NCBI GenBank assembly: GCA_015146655.1
Contig: VKHL01000056.1
Span: 106,809 to 170,808, forward strand
Length of the DNA stretch: 64,000 nucleotides
DNA from: Ochromonas danica
Lineage: Eukaryota; Sar; Chrysophyceae; Chromulinales; Chromulinaceae
Reading direction: 5' to 3'
Below the pieces are notes generated by a model. The model was not told where the DNA came from, made no database searches, and was given only the letters and a program-made list of their open reading frames with translations. The number at the start of each line of letters is the position of its first letter. The stretch's first letter is position 1. A program made the position numbers and the translations under genes. Shown piece by piece: positions 30,468 through 42,557 of this stretch.

Positions 30468-31989
30468 ATGACCAAGAAAGAGGAAAATAAGACTGTCTAT
30501 GGTCAAATTAAGAAAAAAGACGACCTAGAATTTGGTGGACCAGTGGGCGTCACTGCTTTGATTGTTTGGTCTCATTTAAATCTCATTTACTTCTGGTAAG
30601 TAGTTCCCAGCCCCAGTCCCAGAACCTACCTGTCTTGTCTCACGCGCTGCCAAACACTTTCTTTTCTATTCCTCTCTTGCCAGGTACTGCTTGGAGGCGA
30701 ATGATGGTAGTCCAATCATCCCCACCTCTTTGGACTCTCTGTCCACCCACCTGCTGGGAGTGAAGAGCCTCTTGTTAGAGAGAGCCGTTCCCTCCACTAC
30801 CACCTGGATGGCTTACTTCATGTTCTTCTTTGTTCAAATTGTACTTGCTTCCTTTATGCCTGGTTTGATGATGAAAGGATTGCCCACCGCCCCTGAAGGC
30901 AAACAATTGCCTTACCTCTGCAATGGATATTCCTGTTACTACCTCTGCCTCTTCGGATTCTTTGCAGTCCATTTCGCTGGAATCTTCCCTATGACCTATT
31001 TAATCGATCACTTTGGAGAATCCTTGATTGCTTCGATGATCATCGCGGATGTGACCTCTGTTATGTGGTATGTCTACGGCCTCGTCGTTGCCGACGAATA
31101 CAATGGCAAGACTGCTCGCACTGGCAACGTCATCTACGACTTTTTCATGGGTACTATTCTTTATCCTCGCATTGGTATTGTGGATATCAAGATGGTGGCT
31201 GAGTGCAGATGGTCGTGGATTACCCTCATGTTCATCACTCTTTCCTGCGCCATGAAGCAATACGAGACCTTAGGCTACATTTCCCCGCAGATGGCATTCA
31301 TGGTCTTGGCTCACTGGCTTTACTCCAATGCCACGGTGAAAGGCGAGCATTGCATTCCTTGCACGTGGGACATGTTCCATGAGAACTTTGGCTGGATGCT
31401 CAACTTTTGGAACATTTGTGGCGTGCCTTTCTTGTATTGCTATCAATCACTTTACATTCTGCACAACCAAGAGCGTATCACTGCAGCTTATCCTGACTAT
31501 CTCATGCCTGCCAACTACGTACTTCTCCTTGTGGCATATTATGTCTTCGACACGGCCAACAACCAGAAGGCAAATATCAAGATCCCCATTGTGCGCAGCA
31601 CATTTCCTCAGTTGCCTTGGGGGCGTCTCAAGGAGCCAATTCGCTATCTTGTGACTCCTAAGGGAAATCTATTGGTTGATGGCTGGTATGCGTTTGCTCG
31701 CAAACTCCAATACACTGGAGACATTCTGATGGCTTTGTCTTGGGGCATGGCTTGCGGTTTCCACTCCCCTCTTCCATATTTCTATTGCTTTTTCTTCACT
31801 TGCATGATTATTCACCGTCAAACTCGAGATGAGACTCGTTGCAAGCTGAAGTATGGCGAGCACTGGGACATCTATACCAAGATGGTGCCCAATGTCTTCC
31901 TGCCTTCTTCGGCTTTCTTTGTGTGGCTCTTCACTGGAAAGCATCCTGGAGATGCTGATTCCAACAAGCAGAGCAAGAAAGCCAACTAA
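30468..31989 (+). CDS. ERG4: delta(24(28))-sterol reductase (ERG4/ERG24 family)
   Basis: Exons: 30468-30595 and 30684-31989, 477 aa. A polytopic ER enzyme that reduces the C-24(28) double bond using NADPH in the last step of ergosterol-type synthesis. ERG4-type landmarks are LPYLCNGYSCYY, HENFGWMLNFWNICGVPFLYC, LVDGWYAFARKLQYTGDILMALSW, CGFHSPLPYFYCFFF, the NADPH-loop HRQTRDETRCKLKYGEHW and the C-terminal VPNVFLPSSAFFVWLF. The C-24 reductase is preferred over the C-14 reductase (ERG24) on the strength of those strings, but the close families make this moderately sure. It implies that the organism makes 24-alkylated sterols. Confidence 0.88.
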
Positions 31990-32358
31990 GAGGTATGAAT
32001 ATGTGAACGTGCTATTTAGTAGAATCTTCAGCGTATATGTAATGCAATGCTAAGTAGAGACCGTGATATGATGATGTCTTAGTTAGCTCTTGGTCTACTC
32101 GTCGACCAGGATGACTATATCTACATCCATACAGTAGATATGCGATCTGGTCTTTAGCATAGCAAAAGCACTAGTACTCTGTAAGTCTGCGTTGATCTGT
32201 TAGACCAGCGCTGGTACCGCGCAAACAATAATTACCGCATGCTCATCGTTGAACAGCACAGTACAGTTACTCTGAATAGAGAGCATAGAGTACTCGTGGT
32301 CTAGTCCTGTACTGTAGACCATAGTCTCAGTGTCAAAGCGAAAGGTGTTAGACTTTGC
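31990..32358. other. intergenic spacer
   Basis: Contains the ERG4 3' flank and the promoter of the NPF-motif gene. Repeated TACAGTA/CTGTA-like short words occur, but there is no ORF, RNA gene or clear box. Confidence 0.35.
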
Positions 32359-34122
32359 ATGAAGTCATCACCTAATCGACCACCAAAACCTCCCAAGCCT
32401 GCGCGAAGAAGGTCGAAGAATCCCTTTGTGGACGATGACGAGGAAGACGATGACGGCATCACTCTGACGCTCAGCCCAGTTCGAGTCAGTCCTCCTCGTG
32501 GGACACCCACTACCGCGGCCTCTGGTAGCTCCTTTGTGAGTACCATCACGCGAAACCCCTTTGTCTCCACGAACCCCTTCGACAAGGAGACCGACCTAGA
32601 AGCCGGCCAGCAGCAGGTCGAGTTACGCTTTGTGAGCACCAACCCGTTTGATGGGGACGATGAAACAACACCTTCCCGATCTCCTGGACTCATTCGATCT
32701 CTCACCTCGAGCTTCCGCCCCTCGCCATCGGCACTTCCTGTCAAGCCAGCAGCGCCAACGCCTGCGCCGGTTCGATTACCTCGCTTTCCTGGCCGTCACT
32801 CAGGATATGATGCTTTCCGCTCCGAATCCGCCACTCCTTCTCCTCCACCTGCTGCTGAAAAGCAGAAGAGAGAGGATTCTCCTGACAAAGTGGCTGCTCG
32901 TATCGCATCCGCCAATCAACGCCAAAAGGTATTCTTCTTTCTCTTTCTTTGTGTCGCTTGCCAATCAGCTTGCGAGCACTTCTCAACCATTGTGTTGTGA
33001 TTAGTTTCGCCAGTCCATGCATCGCTTGGAAGGCAAAGTGGATCGCTCGGGAGAAGAGGCCTCAGTGCATAACGTTGGCGAGGAAGGCAATGTCGTCGTT
33101 CGCTTCCTCCTCTCCAAGAGAGTCTTCGGCTATCCGCGATCCAATGGCACCTTTCTGTCCAACTATAAGCACTACGTTTTCAACAATCATCCTTTGCTTT
33201 CTCTCTGCTTTATGCATCGTTTACATGTTTATAATCGTCTGCAGAGAATTGTCGTTTATTTGAATGCTCTCTTCTTTGCCATATTCTTATCTTTTATAGT
33301 GTTAGGAACTACCACTTTCCATGAGGTATGACTACTATCTTGATTCTCTGCTTTGACAAGGATCTATTTGATTTGCTTGGGTTGCTTGGGTTGGCAGGTT
33401 TCTGTTTGTCGCTTGGGGTGCAATCTCATTGCCTCCTCCTCCAATTCCTCCTTGGCCAATTCGTCGACTGCACTGACCTCCAGCATATTCTCCGTGCCGC
33501 TGTTTCCTGAGCGGTCAATGACCTTTGATCTCATGGAGGAGTCAAGCAATAGTAGTAGTGCGCAACGATGTATTGGCGGGTATAACGACGGCCTTCTCTA
33601 CGATAGCTACCACAGACAGTGCCAGTACTATCATGACTGGCTAGTATCCGTGGTCTGCGGCTTCTTCGTGGTGGTCTATTCATCCTTCTTAGAGTTCCTT
33701 GTCACCTGCTCGTGTCTACAGGGCAGGAAGACCTGTCAAGTCTATTGCTTGTGTCGATATGGCAAGCAACTGGTGGAGTCTTGCGGTGGGTCGACGCTGA
33801 TTATCTGCACAGGTTAGGCAATGCGATGTCTCACTGATTCTGATTCTAATGCTGATTTTGACTCTTTCTTGGTGCATCAGTGACCAGCACTGCTTTAATG
33901 GTCTACGCTATTCTTGGAAGCGTGCTCTTGAATTCGGATGAGAAGATCATCATCAACATTCTCTTGTCCAAGGCCTGGGCCATGGTCGAGTGGTTTGCCT
34001 ATTCCTTCCCGTACTTCTGCCTCAAGTACCCCACAGACAGACAGCATTTCTACCGCACGATGAAAGCCAAGGAGACAAGAAGAAGTCAAAGGGATGAGAG
34101 TTTAGTGGTTTCTACTAGCTGA
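32359..34122 (+). CDS. four-pass membrane protein with N-terminal NPF motifs
   Basis: Exons: 32359-32928, 33005-33325, 33398-33812, 33881-34122, 515 aa. The first 190 residues are cytosolic-looking, Pro/Ser-rich, and carry four Asn-Pro-Phe motifs: KNPFVDDD, RNPFV, TNPFDKE and TNPFDGD. NPF motifs are the known ligands of EH domains in endocytic adaptors. After the first intron come helices, then four hydrophobic spans (IVVYLNALFFAIFLSFIVLG; WLVSVVCGFFVVVYSSFLEF; STALMVYAILGSVLL; and a weaker WAMVEWFAYSFPYF). The loop after the first span has sequons (SNSS) and Cys residues, suggesting a lumenal side. A vesicle-traffic protein is likely by inference; the family is not recognised. Confidence 0.8.
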
Positions 34123-34154
34123 CAACTATTCTATTCTGTGTGGAGGTAGACTAA

Positions 34155-34988
34155 TCAGTTGTTGGCATTGTGTGGGGATGGCGGCGCTGCGGAGAGATGG
34201 AAGAGTCGCAGGACTTTTCGTTTAGACATATCGCCCAGCTGCTTCTGCCAGATCTCTTCGAGAAGTCTTCTCCCTTCCTTTTCATCCGCGATCTCCCCAC
34301 CTCTGTTGTCAATCAGGACCGGCTGCTGGCTGAGGTGTTGGAAGATCTTGTCAACGGCCTGCCCGGCTTGTCGACCTGCCACACCTGCTCGCACCTCTTG
34401 CACGCTCCCTGCTGCATTCACCTCATAGATCTTCCCTCGCCTCTCTGCGAAGGTCTCGATGACGAAGAAGTGCACGACATATGGCCGCTGGTGGCTGCGC
34501 ACGTTCTCTTGTAACCACCTGCCCAAGCGATGGGCGACCCACCTGCCACTGGGGCCGCTGTCATAGTCCAGCGTATGATTCACGACCAGCTGACGAGCAT
34601 ATCTTAACAGACTGCGGCTATCGCCTGCAAAGCCTGTGACGAGGAGGTGCAGATGCGGCGGGTCCAGAGCCTTGAGGTGCTGAGAGCCGATCGACACTTG
34701 CAGCCTCTGCTCGTAGTCAGAGAGCAGGCCCACTAGTGTGCTATTGTCTGCGAGACGGAGAACAGCCACTGACTGCGCCTGGTCGAGAGCCTGCAGCGCA
34801 TACCTCAAAGCGGGAATGTCACCGAACTGGTCCAGGCGATTAGTTACTTCTTGCCTCTCTGAAGAGGACCGACGAGAAGGTCCTCGAGGTCTCAACACAC
34901 TCGAGAAGAGAGTAACCAGCGAGCTGCTAGCGCAGAGCCAGTCAAGGCTGAGGAGGACCAGCACGAAGCGCAAAGCCAAGGCCTTCAT
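34155..34988 (-). CDS. signal-peptide protein with a 20S-proteasome-like (Ntn) fold
   Basis: 277 aa, single exon. It begins with a signal peptide (ALRFVLVLLSLDWLCASSSL). Residues 60-240 read like a diverged 20S proteasome subunit: QSVAVLRLADNSTLVG (first strands), LHLLVTGFAGDSRSLLRYARQLVVNH (strand and helix 1 as in GLxxDARxLxxxAR), VAHRLGRWLQENV, then RPYVVHFFVIETF, GKIYEVNAAGSVQEVRAGVAGRQAGQA, matching RPFGVSxLIAG ... LYxxDPSGxxxxxxAxAIG. It lacks an obvious catalytic N-terminal Thr. A proteasome-fold protein directed to the secretory pathway is unusual. The fold assignment comes from pattern matching and needs a structural check. Confidence 0.55.
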   Translation of the reverse strand: MKALALRFVLVLLSLDWLCASSSLVTLFSSVLRPRGPSRRSSSERQEVTNRLDQFGDIPALRYALQALDQAQSVAVLRLADNSTLVGLLSDYEQRLQVSIGSQHLKALDPPHLHLLVTGFAGDSRSLLRYARQLVVNHTLDYDSGPSGRWVAHRLGRWLQENVRSHQRPYVVHFFVIETFAERRGKIYEVNAAGSVQEVRAGVAGRQAGQAVDKIFQHLSQQPVLIDNRGGEIADEKEGRRLLEEIWQKQLGDMSKRKVLRLFHLSAAPPSPHNANN

Positions 34989-35106
34989 CTCATTCTACGA
35001 TGCCATAGTCTAAGGCCCTAAATTCTGGAGATCTGGGTGACTAGACGTTAACTTAAGTAAATTCGATCTGTACATTCCATGACTTCTATCAATAGCAAGA
35101 ACAGCT

Positions 35107-36710
35107 TTAATAGGTTCGTACCACCACTTTACAAGCCAATGCCTGTAGACTATCACGTGCTATAGAAGGTGGAAGAGCTTCGAGTGCTTCAAGAGCTCGC
35201 TCGGCATGCACCTGTGCGAGGTCTTTGCATCTCTGCAAGCCTTGACTGCGCTGCACTAAAGCCAGCGCCTCGTCGACATCCCCAGGGCTTTCAAACTTGC
35301 GGGAGATCAAGGTAAGAAGTTCTGGATGCTCTTCCGCTGCAAAGAGGGTGGGAGCAGTGGCCAGGCCTGACTTGAGGTCTGCCAGAGGAGCCTTGCCCAA
35401 CGAGGAGGTCGACCCTGCAGACCATTAATCCATTCTGTGAGTCGCATAGAGCAATGGAGAAGACCAATGGAAAGCATAGCTACCTTCGAAGTCTAACGCA
35501 TCGTCAATGAGCTGGAATGCTTGGCCAATGTAAGTGCCGTAGAGATAACATGCTCGCTTGCACTCCTCGCTATGTCCACCTGTCCGCAACACACATTACC
35601 ATCCAACAAACAGTACACAGTACATGGTATGCAATAATCATCAGCTATGCACCATTCAAACATAAAGAAGACTCTACCTAACACAGCCGCTGCGAGACAA
35701 GAATGACCCATCAGAGAGGCAGTCTTGTAGAAGTTCTTCTTGAGATAATACTCCAACTGACTCCTGCCAGACGAGCTTGGTTTCATCTGCATGATCTCTC
35801 CTTTCACGAGATGCTCGATGACAACTGACAGAAGCTCCACCACTTCCAAGTTCCTCAAGCGAGCCAAGGAGACAGAGGCTCTGGCCAACAGAAAGTCTCC
35901 GCCCAGAATAGCCAACTTGTTGCCAAAGACTTGATTCACTGAGGAGACATTTCGACGAGTGGTGGCCTTGTCAATGACATCGTCATGGAACAGCGAGGCC
36001 GTGTGGATCATTTCCGTGATTTCCGCCAGGCGGCGCTGCGTGGGCAAGGCATAGAGAGACTCCGACGACTTTCTCTTATCTTCGTGTTGGGTATTGAGAG
36101 CATAAGAGATCGCCAAGACCATGGTAGGGCGAATCTTCTTTCCTCCATCAATCTCAAAGAAGTATCTGACGTGACCAAGTCTGATGAGGAAGAGATACGA
36201 GGGCAAGCGATAGACACTTACTTGGCAGCTGATTCCAGCACTGGATGATCACTTCCTAACAGCTCCTTGATTCCGCCTGATAAGCTGCTCACATCTCTTT
36301 CCACCAGCTGGAAGGGGTCGGGCGCTCCTTTGCCAAATTGCCGCAACTGTTCGATAGTGTATTTGGGTTTGCTGCCGAGAACAGAGAAGAGAAGAGAAGA
36401 GCGATCAAGACGGAAATGTCATGGGAGAGTCATTCGCGGTCGTTACCAGTCGAGTCCAGTGGTCCACTCCCAGCTGCTCACGTCCGCAGGGTCTGCCACG
36501 GAAATCAAGGGAGTGTCCTGGCACAAGTACCGCACATGACAAAGCTGTCGACCAACAGACATGAGCTCTTAGGTAGGACTTACGATATACTTGCTGTTCA
36601 ACTCCATGGACTCCAGGAATTGATTCGCAGCGCGCATGCCCACGGCGCGCTCGATGGCTTGCAGCTCGAGATGACGAACAACAACCTTTTGAACGAGTTT
36701 ACGAGAACGT
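35107..36710 (-). CDS. COQ1: trans-polyprenyl diphosphate synthase (COQ1/PDSS1-like)
   Basis: Exons (minus): 36710-36584 (uncertain, N-terminal), 36544-36447, 36371-36222, 36165-35678, 35579-35484, 35414-35107. It elongates prenyl diphosphates to the long side chain of ubiquinone. The motifs are complete: AAKYFFEIDGGKKIRP, the first Asp-rich motif FHDDVIDKATTRR (DDxxD), GDFLLARASV, VVEHLVKGE-type helix, KNFYKTASLM and the second Asp-rich motif QLIDDALDFE. The upstream exons encode a basic stretch (RSRKLVQKVVVRHLEL) and CHVRYLCQDTPLISVADP, which fits a mitochondrial presequence, but the true start codon was not found and may lie up to 36.9 kb. Other long-chain products (plastoquinone type) cannot be excluded. 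Confidence 0.87.
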
Positions 36711-37399
36711 CTGTAATAGCTGATCATTTCTACTCAAGCCAAGGTCCACTCCAGACATACAAGGTTAACCAGCTCTTCAAACAATGGAGCGCAATGAAGA
36801 ACTTGTTTTCCAACCTCTTCTTCTTCAGCAGACTCACCAACAGGCGGTGGGAAGGGTTTAAACTACTATTTTACTACTATTTTATAAGAGAAATGCAACT
36901 TTTCCAAATGCGTCCGCAACTGCACCACACGGCAGCTGCGAATGTAATCGTAACGAACCTCTGCTGACTATAGTTATAGTATGAATGCAACAGAATAATA
37001 ACCATTAGCTGCTATGCTGTCTCCAGCTCGGACTATGTCTAAAAGTCTTTGCTAATATAGTGTGTGTAGGAAACCATCTCGACCGCTATATTTGTTAGTA
37101 ACATCATCATATTGTTGGCTATGCTACACAGCGGTGAGCTTCGTTAGCTAGTATGTTTATGTTGTTGATTGAATAGAACTACTCAGTCTACATACGAACT
37201 AGCCATAGAAGTTTCAAGAGCAACTGAAAGAGACAATAAGAATTGGGCAATCATTATTTACACATCCCAAGATAACAACATATGTGATCAATTGTCCTCG
37301 CGGATATATCAGAGAAGAAACAAACACCCTATGACAAGGTAAATGGTAGCGAGGGGGAGGGGCAATATATACAAAGACAAGCACAGACATTCTTCGTCT
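36711..37399. other. intergenic region / possible 5' exon of COQ1
   Basis: The first 250 bp may include another minus-strand 5' exon of the prenyl synthase, with a donor GTATGT near 36756-36765. The remainder is AT-rich with no gene; the alpha/beta hydrolase 3' UTR enters from the right. Confidence 0.35.
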
Positions 37400-39265
37400 T
37401 TAACAATCCACCGAGCCACACATTTCGCAGACCAAAGTATTCTCCGTTTGCTCTGACCGAATGCTGTGGTTGATGAAGGTGCAAGCTTTGCAAGCCCAAT
37501 CTTGTTCTTCCTCATCTCTAATTGTATTTCCTTCCCTTTCTGCCATCCCTTTGGGGGACTCAGTGGCTAATGCCTGTTGAGCTCTAACGAGCACTGGTTG
37601 ATGTTTTGCTGCACTGCTGTGAATGTCATTATCACTCGCTTCGGTCTCCTCCACATTGCTTGCCGCAGACTCGACATTAGGTCTCGCAATTGTTGGTGCT
37701 GTAGATGGATTGGTACCAACATAGCCAGCTCCAGCACTACCACTACCACCACCAGTACTGCCGCCACCAGCAAGCAGGGAGTACAGCGAGTCATGAAGAT
37801 CACGTTGCATTTCTTCCTCTGCGCTATAGTCGCCCCGCATCATATCCTCTTCTTCTGCTTCCTGCTGCAATAAACCAAATGTGAGGAAAGAACGTGACGA
37901 AGCACTAAAGATAGCTTACCAGCAAGCTCAGGGCAAGCATCTCGTCAACGCTCATCTCTCCCTGCCGCATCATGGAGCTCATCGGCTGGCGATATCTCCA
38001 TGGTGGCAGACGATTGTACGCCTGGCCTTCATGCAACAGCCACTCAAATGGGACCTACCATGCATGCGAGAAATATCACGTGACACCCAACACTGACGAT
38101 GTTCTGTGTGCATCTCTCTCTCACCTGTAATGTGGTTTGCAAGAAGATCGCAATGGAGTCGAAGAGATAGAGGGGGCGCGGACTATTATGATCTCCTTCC
38201 ACAAGAACGAGATTCTTATCTCCAGCATACTTATCGTAGAGTTTGCGGCTGTGGCTAGGCGCTACAAACTGATCGTTTTCGCCAGCCACAAAGAGCGCAG
38301 GAATAAAGCACGCATCCACGTGAGCGATCGGCGAGAGCTTCTTGATATCAAAGCCAGCGCTCTTTTGAACAGAGGAACGAACGAAATTCATAACAAGTCG
38401 CTAATGACATTAACAAGAGTCATAATACCATCGATCAGCATCAGCAGCGCCAGAAAAGGAACGACGAGCTTACCACAAGGATGCCTGGCGCAAACAACCC
38501 TTTCTGTCTCCCCTTCTCCACAATCTCTTCTGCTAGCATAGTAAGATCAGCGAAGGCGCTATCCAGCACCATACCAGCGATGGAGGGATCGCGCTCTCCG
38601 TGCAACAAGGCAGTCGCAGCGCCCATGCTTCGGCCCCATAAAGCAATCGTACTCACACGCTGGGTGGATCGCAAATGCTCGATCACCACAGCCAAGTCAT
38701 CCTTCTCAAAAGCTCCCAAAGAGACGTATTCGCCTTCACTCAGCCCCGATCCGCTGAAGTCGAAGGCCAAGAGAGTCGCTCCCAAGGAGAGCACCGTTGA
38801 GAGACAAGGCAGGCTTTCCAGTCGAGCAGAGGAGTTTCCGTGCATATAGATAACACAAGGAAGAGCCGCAGCAGGTCTGTCTGGCTCGAGAGGTTCCCAC
38901 CAAGAGCACTCCAAGCGCATGTTGCGAGGATTGGTCAAATGAAAATCAGCTCGTCTGAAATTCCTGCCAACAAAATGAAATTCAGTCGGTCCTAGTTGTA
39001 AAGTAGAATATTGACATCGTGGTGGTCGAATAATAGCATTGACAAGCGCCTGGTAGCTGTTCTTGATCATGGCGTAGTAGGAGGGATTGGCGGCATTGCC
39101 ACTGCCTTGGCCACTGGCTGACGAGCGCTGGCTGCTTTCTTCCATGGATGAACCTTCATTCTCTAGGGAGTCAGGTTCAACCGACTGGCCACTTCGCTGA
39201 GAAGAATTTTTATTCCCCATGGATTTGTCGGGAGTTGTCTCAATTGATCTTTTCGACCGTGTCAT
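37400..39265 (-). CDS. alpha/beta hydrolase with C-terminal UIM-like helix and NZF (RanBP2-type) zinc finger
   Basis: Exons (minus): 39265-38474, 38400-38125, 38042-37920, 37864-37400, 551 aa. Residues about 100-350 form an alpha/beta hydrolase of the S33/ABHD17-like kind: oxyanion-side CVIYMHGNSSARLES, nucleophile elbow GRSMGAAT (Ser), the Asp in GENDQFV and the His in VEGDHNS. Then DEMLALSLLQEAEEED resembles a ubiquitin-interacting helix. After a Gly/Ser/Thr linker the C-terminus is an NZF finger, W-x-C-x2-C-T-F-x-N ... C-x2-C, with the Thr-Phe pair that contacts ubiquitin in Npl4-type fingers. A Ser hydrolase recruited to ubiquitinated or membrane targets is inferred. No signal peptide; the first 60 residues are Ser/Gln-rich and a MGNKNSS sequence at residue 16 could be a myristoylation site if translation started there. 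Confidence 0.85.
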
Positions 39266-39449
39266 GATTGGTCGTTGCGTGGTGAGCTTGTTATTGTTCG
39301 AGTTATAAACCCTATTTAGAGTGTTCTATTATGGAGATAGTGTAGTTTTGGCCCTCTCTGTCTTCCCCCAAGTTACCGTCTCTTTGGTGGAATGCGTTGA
39401 ATGAGAAACAAGAGCTGATTGACATATCCCTTGCTATTGACACTCTTCC

Positions 39450-42400
39450 ATGTCAGCTGATCCTCATCGCCCCGGTAACTCGGAGTTTGTGAGAAAGGCT
39501 TTAGCCCCTTTGATGAAAGAAGACTCCCACTTCCACATTGACTATCATGCTCAATCCTCTCCTTATCGCCAGCCAGTGCGCTTTGTGGACAAGAAATTGA
39601 AAGTTCGGCGAGCATTGGACCGTTTCGAGGCAAAAGCGATGAGTCCGAATAGTCAACATCCCACATCACCGGACAATTCTCACCCTTCGCCTCCCAATCG
39701 CTATCAGACTTTACGCGTCCGTCCAGTTTCTGGTCGGCAGTACAAGCGCTGGATGAGAAAAACTTCTGTTCATCCTCGCGAAGAGGTGCCAGGAGAGATC
39801 ATGATTGATCGGTGGCCAGAGTGTCGTAAACATATTCCTGGTGCCACGACCTGGACGAATCCTTCGCATCGCATCGAGACCTTGGGGCCTCTCGTGCATG
39901 AACTCAATGAAGCCCTTGAAGCTGATCAAGCTAACCACCAGAAAGAAGGAGATGTACCAGAAGGAAAGTCTAATACCTTCTACCTCACTGAAGAGGAGAA
40001 GCGGGCCATCCATGAGATTCGCACCAAACTATTGCGAACCATGGCTTTGTGTTACGCGGAATATGGCTCAGGTGTGGAGAAGGCGGAGGAAGACCACCTC
40101 ATAGAGCTAGTAGCTCAACAACTCACTGAAAGTCAAGCCAATCATTTTCACAGCCCGACTGCTTCTCCTCCAAGTTCCTCTGCTGCCGCTGCTGTCCATC
40201 CACCAAGCAGTCATCATGCGCTTCTCTACATATCACATGAGGAGGAAGCTCCTGGGCTTAGACATAGCCCAAAAGCTGCCATTCTGCCTCTTCAAAGACT
40301 TTCTCCTTTTGAATACAGACAGTTCAAACTACAGCATCAGTTAGTGGAAGAGGAAGAGCAGGAAGAAGCTCGCAGTGCCTCAGTGCCGGCTGAGAGAGAA
40401 TCACACCATGTTATTGAAGATAACGATCAGCACGATTTTGAAGAGAAGAGTCCTGAATTGAAGGAGTCGACTGAGCCAATACCCGTGTTGGCAGCTGGCG
40501 AGGAAGGGGGTTACGAGGAGGACTTCGTACCTCAAGAGGAAACAGTCCCTCGCAGACTGGAGGAGGACTTCGCGAATGCTGTGGCTATTAGTTTGGATTT
40601 GCGTGCTCCTTCTGAGACCAATTCCGCCATGGGAGAGACATTGTATTCTGAGGAAGCCTACAGTCAGGAAGGATACGAACAGCCTGGCGCTAGCTCCGGA
40701 GAAGAGAAAGATCTCTCCCCGAAGATTCAGCCGGAGAATTCTCTTCCCTCTGACAAGCAGCAGGGTGAAAACGTGGAGCTAGAAGCGCTTGATGAGTCTA
40801 GTAGACCAGAGAAAGATGAAGCAGTTGACCATGGCCATGATGCAGAAAGAGAGATAGCGTCCGCTGCAGATGACGAGGTATTTCTTAAGCCATCTGCCCT
40901 GCCAATGGACACAGATGGCAAGCAACCCACACCCTCTCCGCCCTTTCATGGAAGTGCTTCAACAACAGAGGAGGACGGTCTGATTGAAGAAACTATAGAA
41001 GTTGCATTAGAAAGCGGTATGAGAGAAGCAGGAGAAGCCTCCGTGGAGAAGAAGCATGATGCAACCTCTCGAGAAAGCGAGCAAGAGCCTGCAACCTCCA
41101 GTGGTAATACCAATGTTGGTGTAGTGAATAAGGAGGAGAGATTCGAAGAGGTCCACGAAGTTGAACGAGGAGGAACCCGCAAGATGCCAGCTTTCCTATT
41201 GGCAGAGCTCAAAGCTCCTCGTGCTCTCAAGGTGAATGCTGTTGCTTTGCCAACGAGGAAAGGCGCAGAGCAGGAAGACGCCAGGAAGGCGAAAATAGCG
41301 GAGCATAAGCGCAAAATGGCAGTCTTTTCCTCTTTCTTGTCGCGAATGGAACGACTCAAGATCCCTCAGATCGCTCTCCAGCTGTTGACGAGGCAAGATC
41401 TGCTAGGTAGAGGGAAATTTGCTGCTGTCTTCCGTGGACGGCTAGCCGTTGCTTCTCTCGAAGAGCCCCAAGAGGAAGAAATTAAAGACGAGAGGGTAGC
41501 TGATGCCAATCACAAAGAAATGGTGGCAGTTAAAACAGTTTTCTCCTTTCTATCCCGACAGAAGCAACCTGAGGTTATACCGGAGAAGGATCTCGCAGTC
41601 AAGATGGCGCAATACAATGTTACTTCTGTTAGCGCACCGCCAGTTGGTGTGGTGGAGGAGTTCGAGAGAGAACTCATTGCTTTGCATGCTTTGCGCCATG
41701 AGGATAACATTGTCCACTGCTTGGGCTTTTGCAGAGAACCTTTGGGGATTGTTTTCGAGTTGATTGAAGGTCACGATCTCTTTGTTTCACTGCATGATCC
41801 TGTCTGGCAGGTAAGTACCAGCTTTGTTTAATATTATATCGTGAAGTATCGCTGCTGAAGCTTAATGACTGCATATGTGGGATAGGATGAGGTCGACGAA
41901 GCTTTGCGATGGCAGCTGTTCACAGAAGTTGTGCAAGGTGTGAAGGCGATGCATGACCGCGGATATATTCATCGCGATCTAAAGGTAAGGCATCGATTCA
42001 TTTGACTCGCGATTTCGTTGTAATCTCATCCTCCATGTGCTTCATCAGCCACATAATATCCTCATTCAGCGATTGGGAAAGTCAGGAGGGAAGCTTCAAT
42101 ATCATGCCAAGATTGCGGATTTAGGTAGTTCTCGCAGATTAGCTCCCGGAGAAAAGCTACACGATGCGGTGGGCACGTCGGGATATGTTGCACCCGAAGT
42201 AGTGAGTGAAGGTGGTGCTGGCTACGATTTCCCAGCAGACATTTTCTCCTGTGGAGTCATTCTTTGGGAGTTGTTACAACGAGAAGAAGGTCGCTTAAGC
42301 AATCCTTTCACTGGACTGTCTCCAATAGATTTCACCAATCAGGTAATGGCATTGTTATCCCCTTTGTAGCGGCTTTGAATGAACTTTTTGTGGTGTCGCA

Positions 42401-42557
42401 GATGAAGCAAGGCTTGCGGCCCCCATTCCATCATTTATATCATATGCGCCAGGAAGTGCAACGGCTGTTGTTAAGCTGTTGGGCTTTCGATCCCGCGGGA
42501 CGTCCTTCAGCCACTCTCTTAAATCGCTTGGTTCGCATCCTCTCTTACTCTGGATGA
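39450..42557 (+). CDS. large TKL-like protein kinase with an acidic N-terminal half
   Basis: Exons: 39450-41810, 41886-41984, 42049-42342, 42402-42557, 969 aa. About 600 residues of low-complexity, Glu/Ser/Pro-rich sequence precede the kinase domain. The glycine loop is LGRGKFAAVFRGRL, the ATP lysine is in MVAVKTV, helix C is VEEFERELIALHALRHEDNIV, the catalytic loop is YIHRDLKPHNIL (split by an intron right after the Lys), the Mg loop is IADLGSS with DLG in place of DFG, and the activation segment ends GTSGYVAPE. An insert of about 40 residues lies between the Lys and helix C. All catalytic residues are present, so it should be active. The subfamily is closest to TKL/Raf-MLK-like plant and amoeba kinases, by inference. 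Confidence 0.9.
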
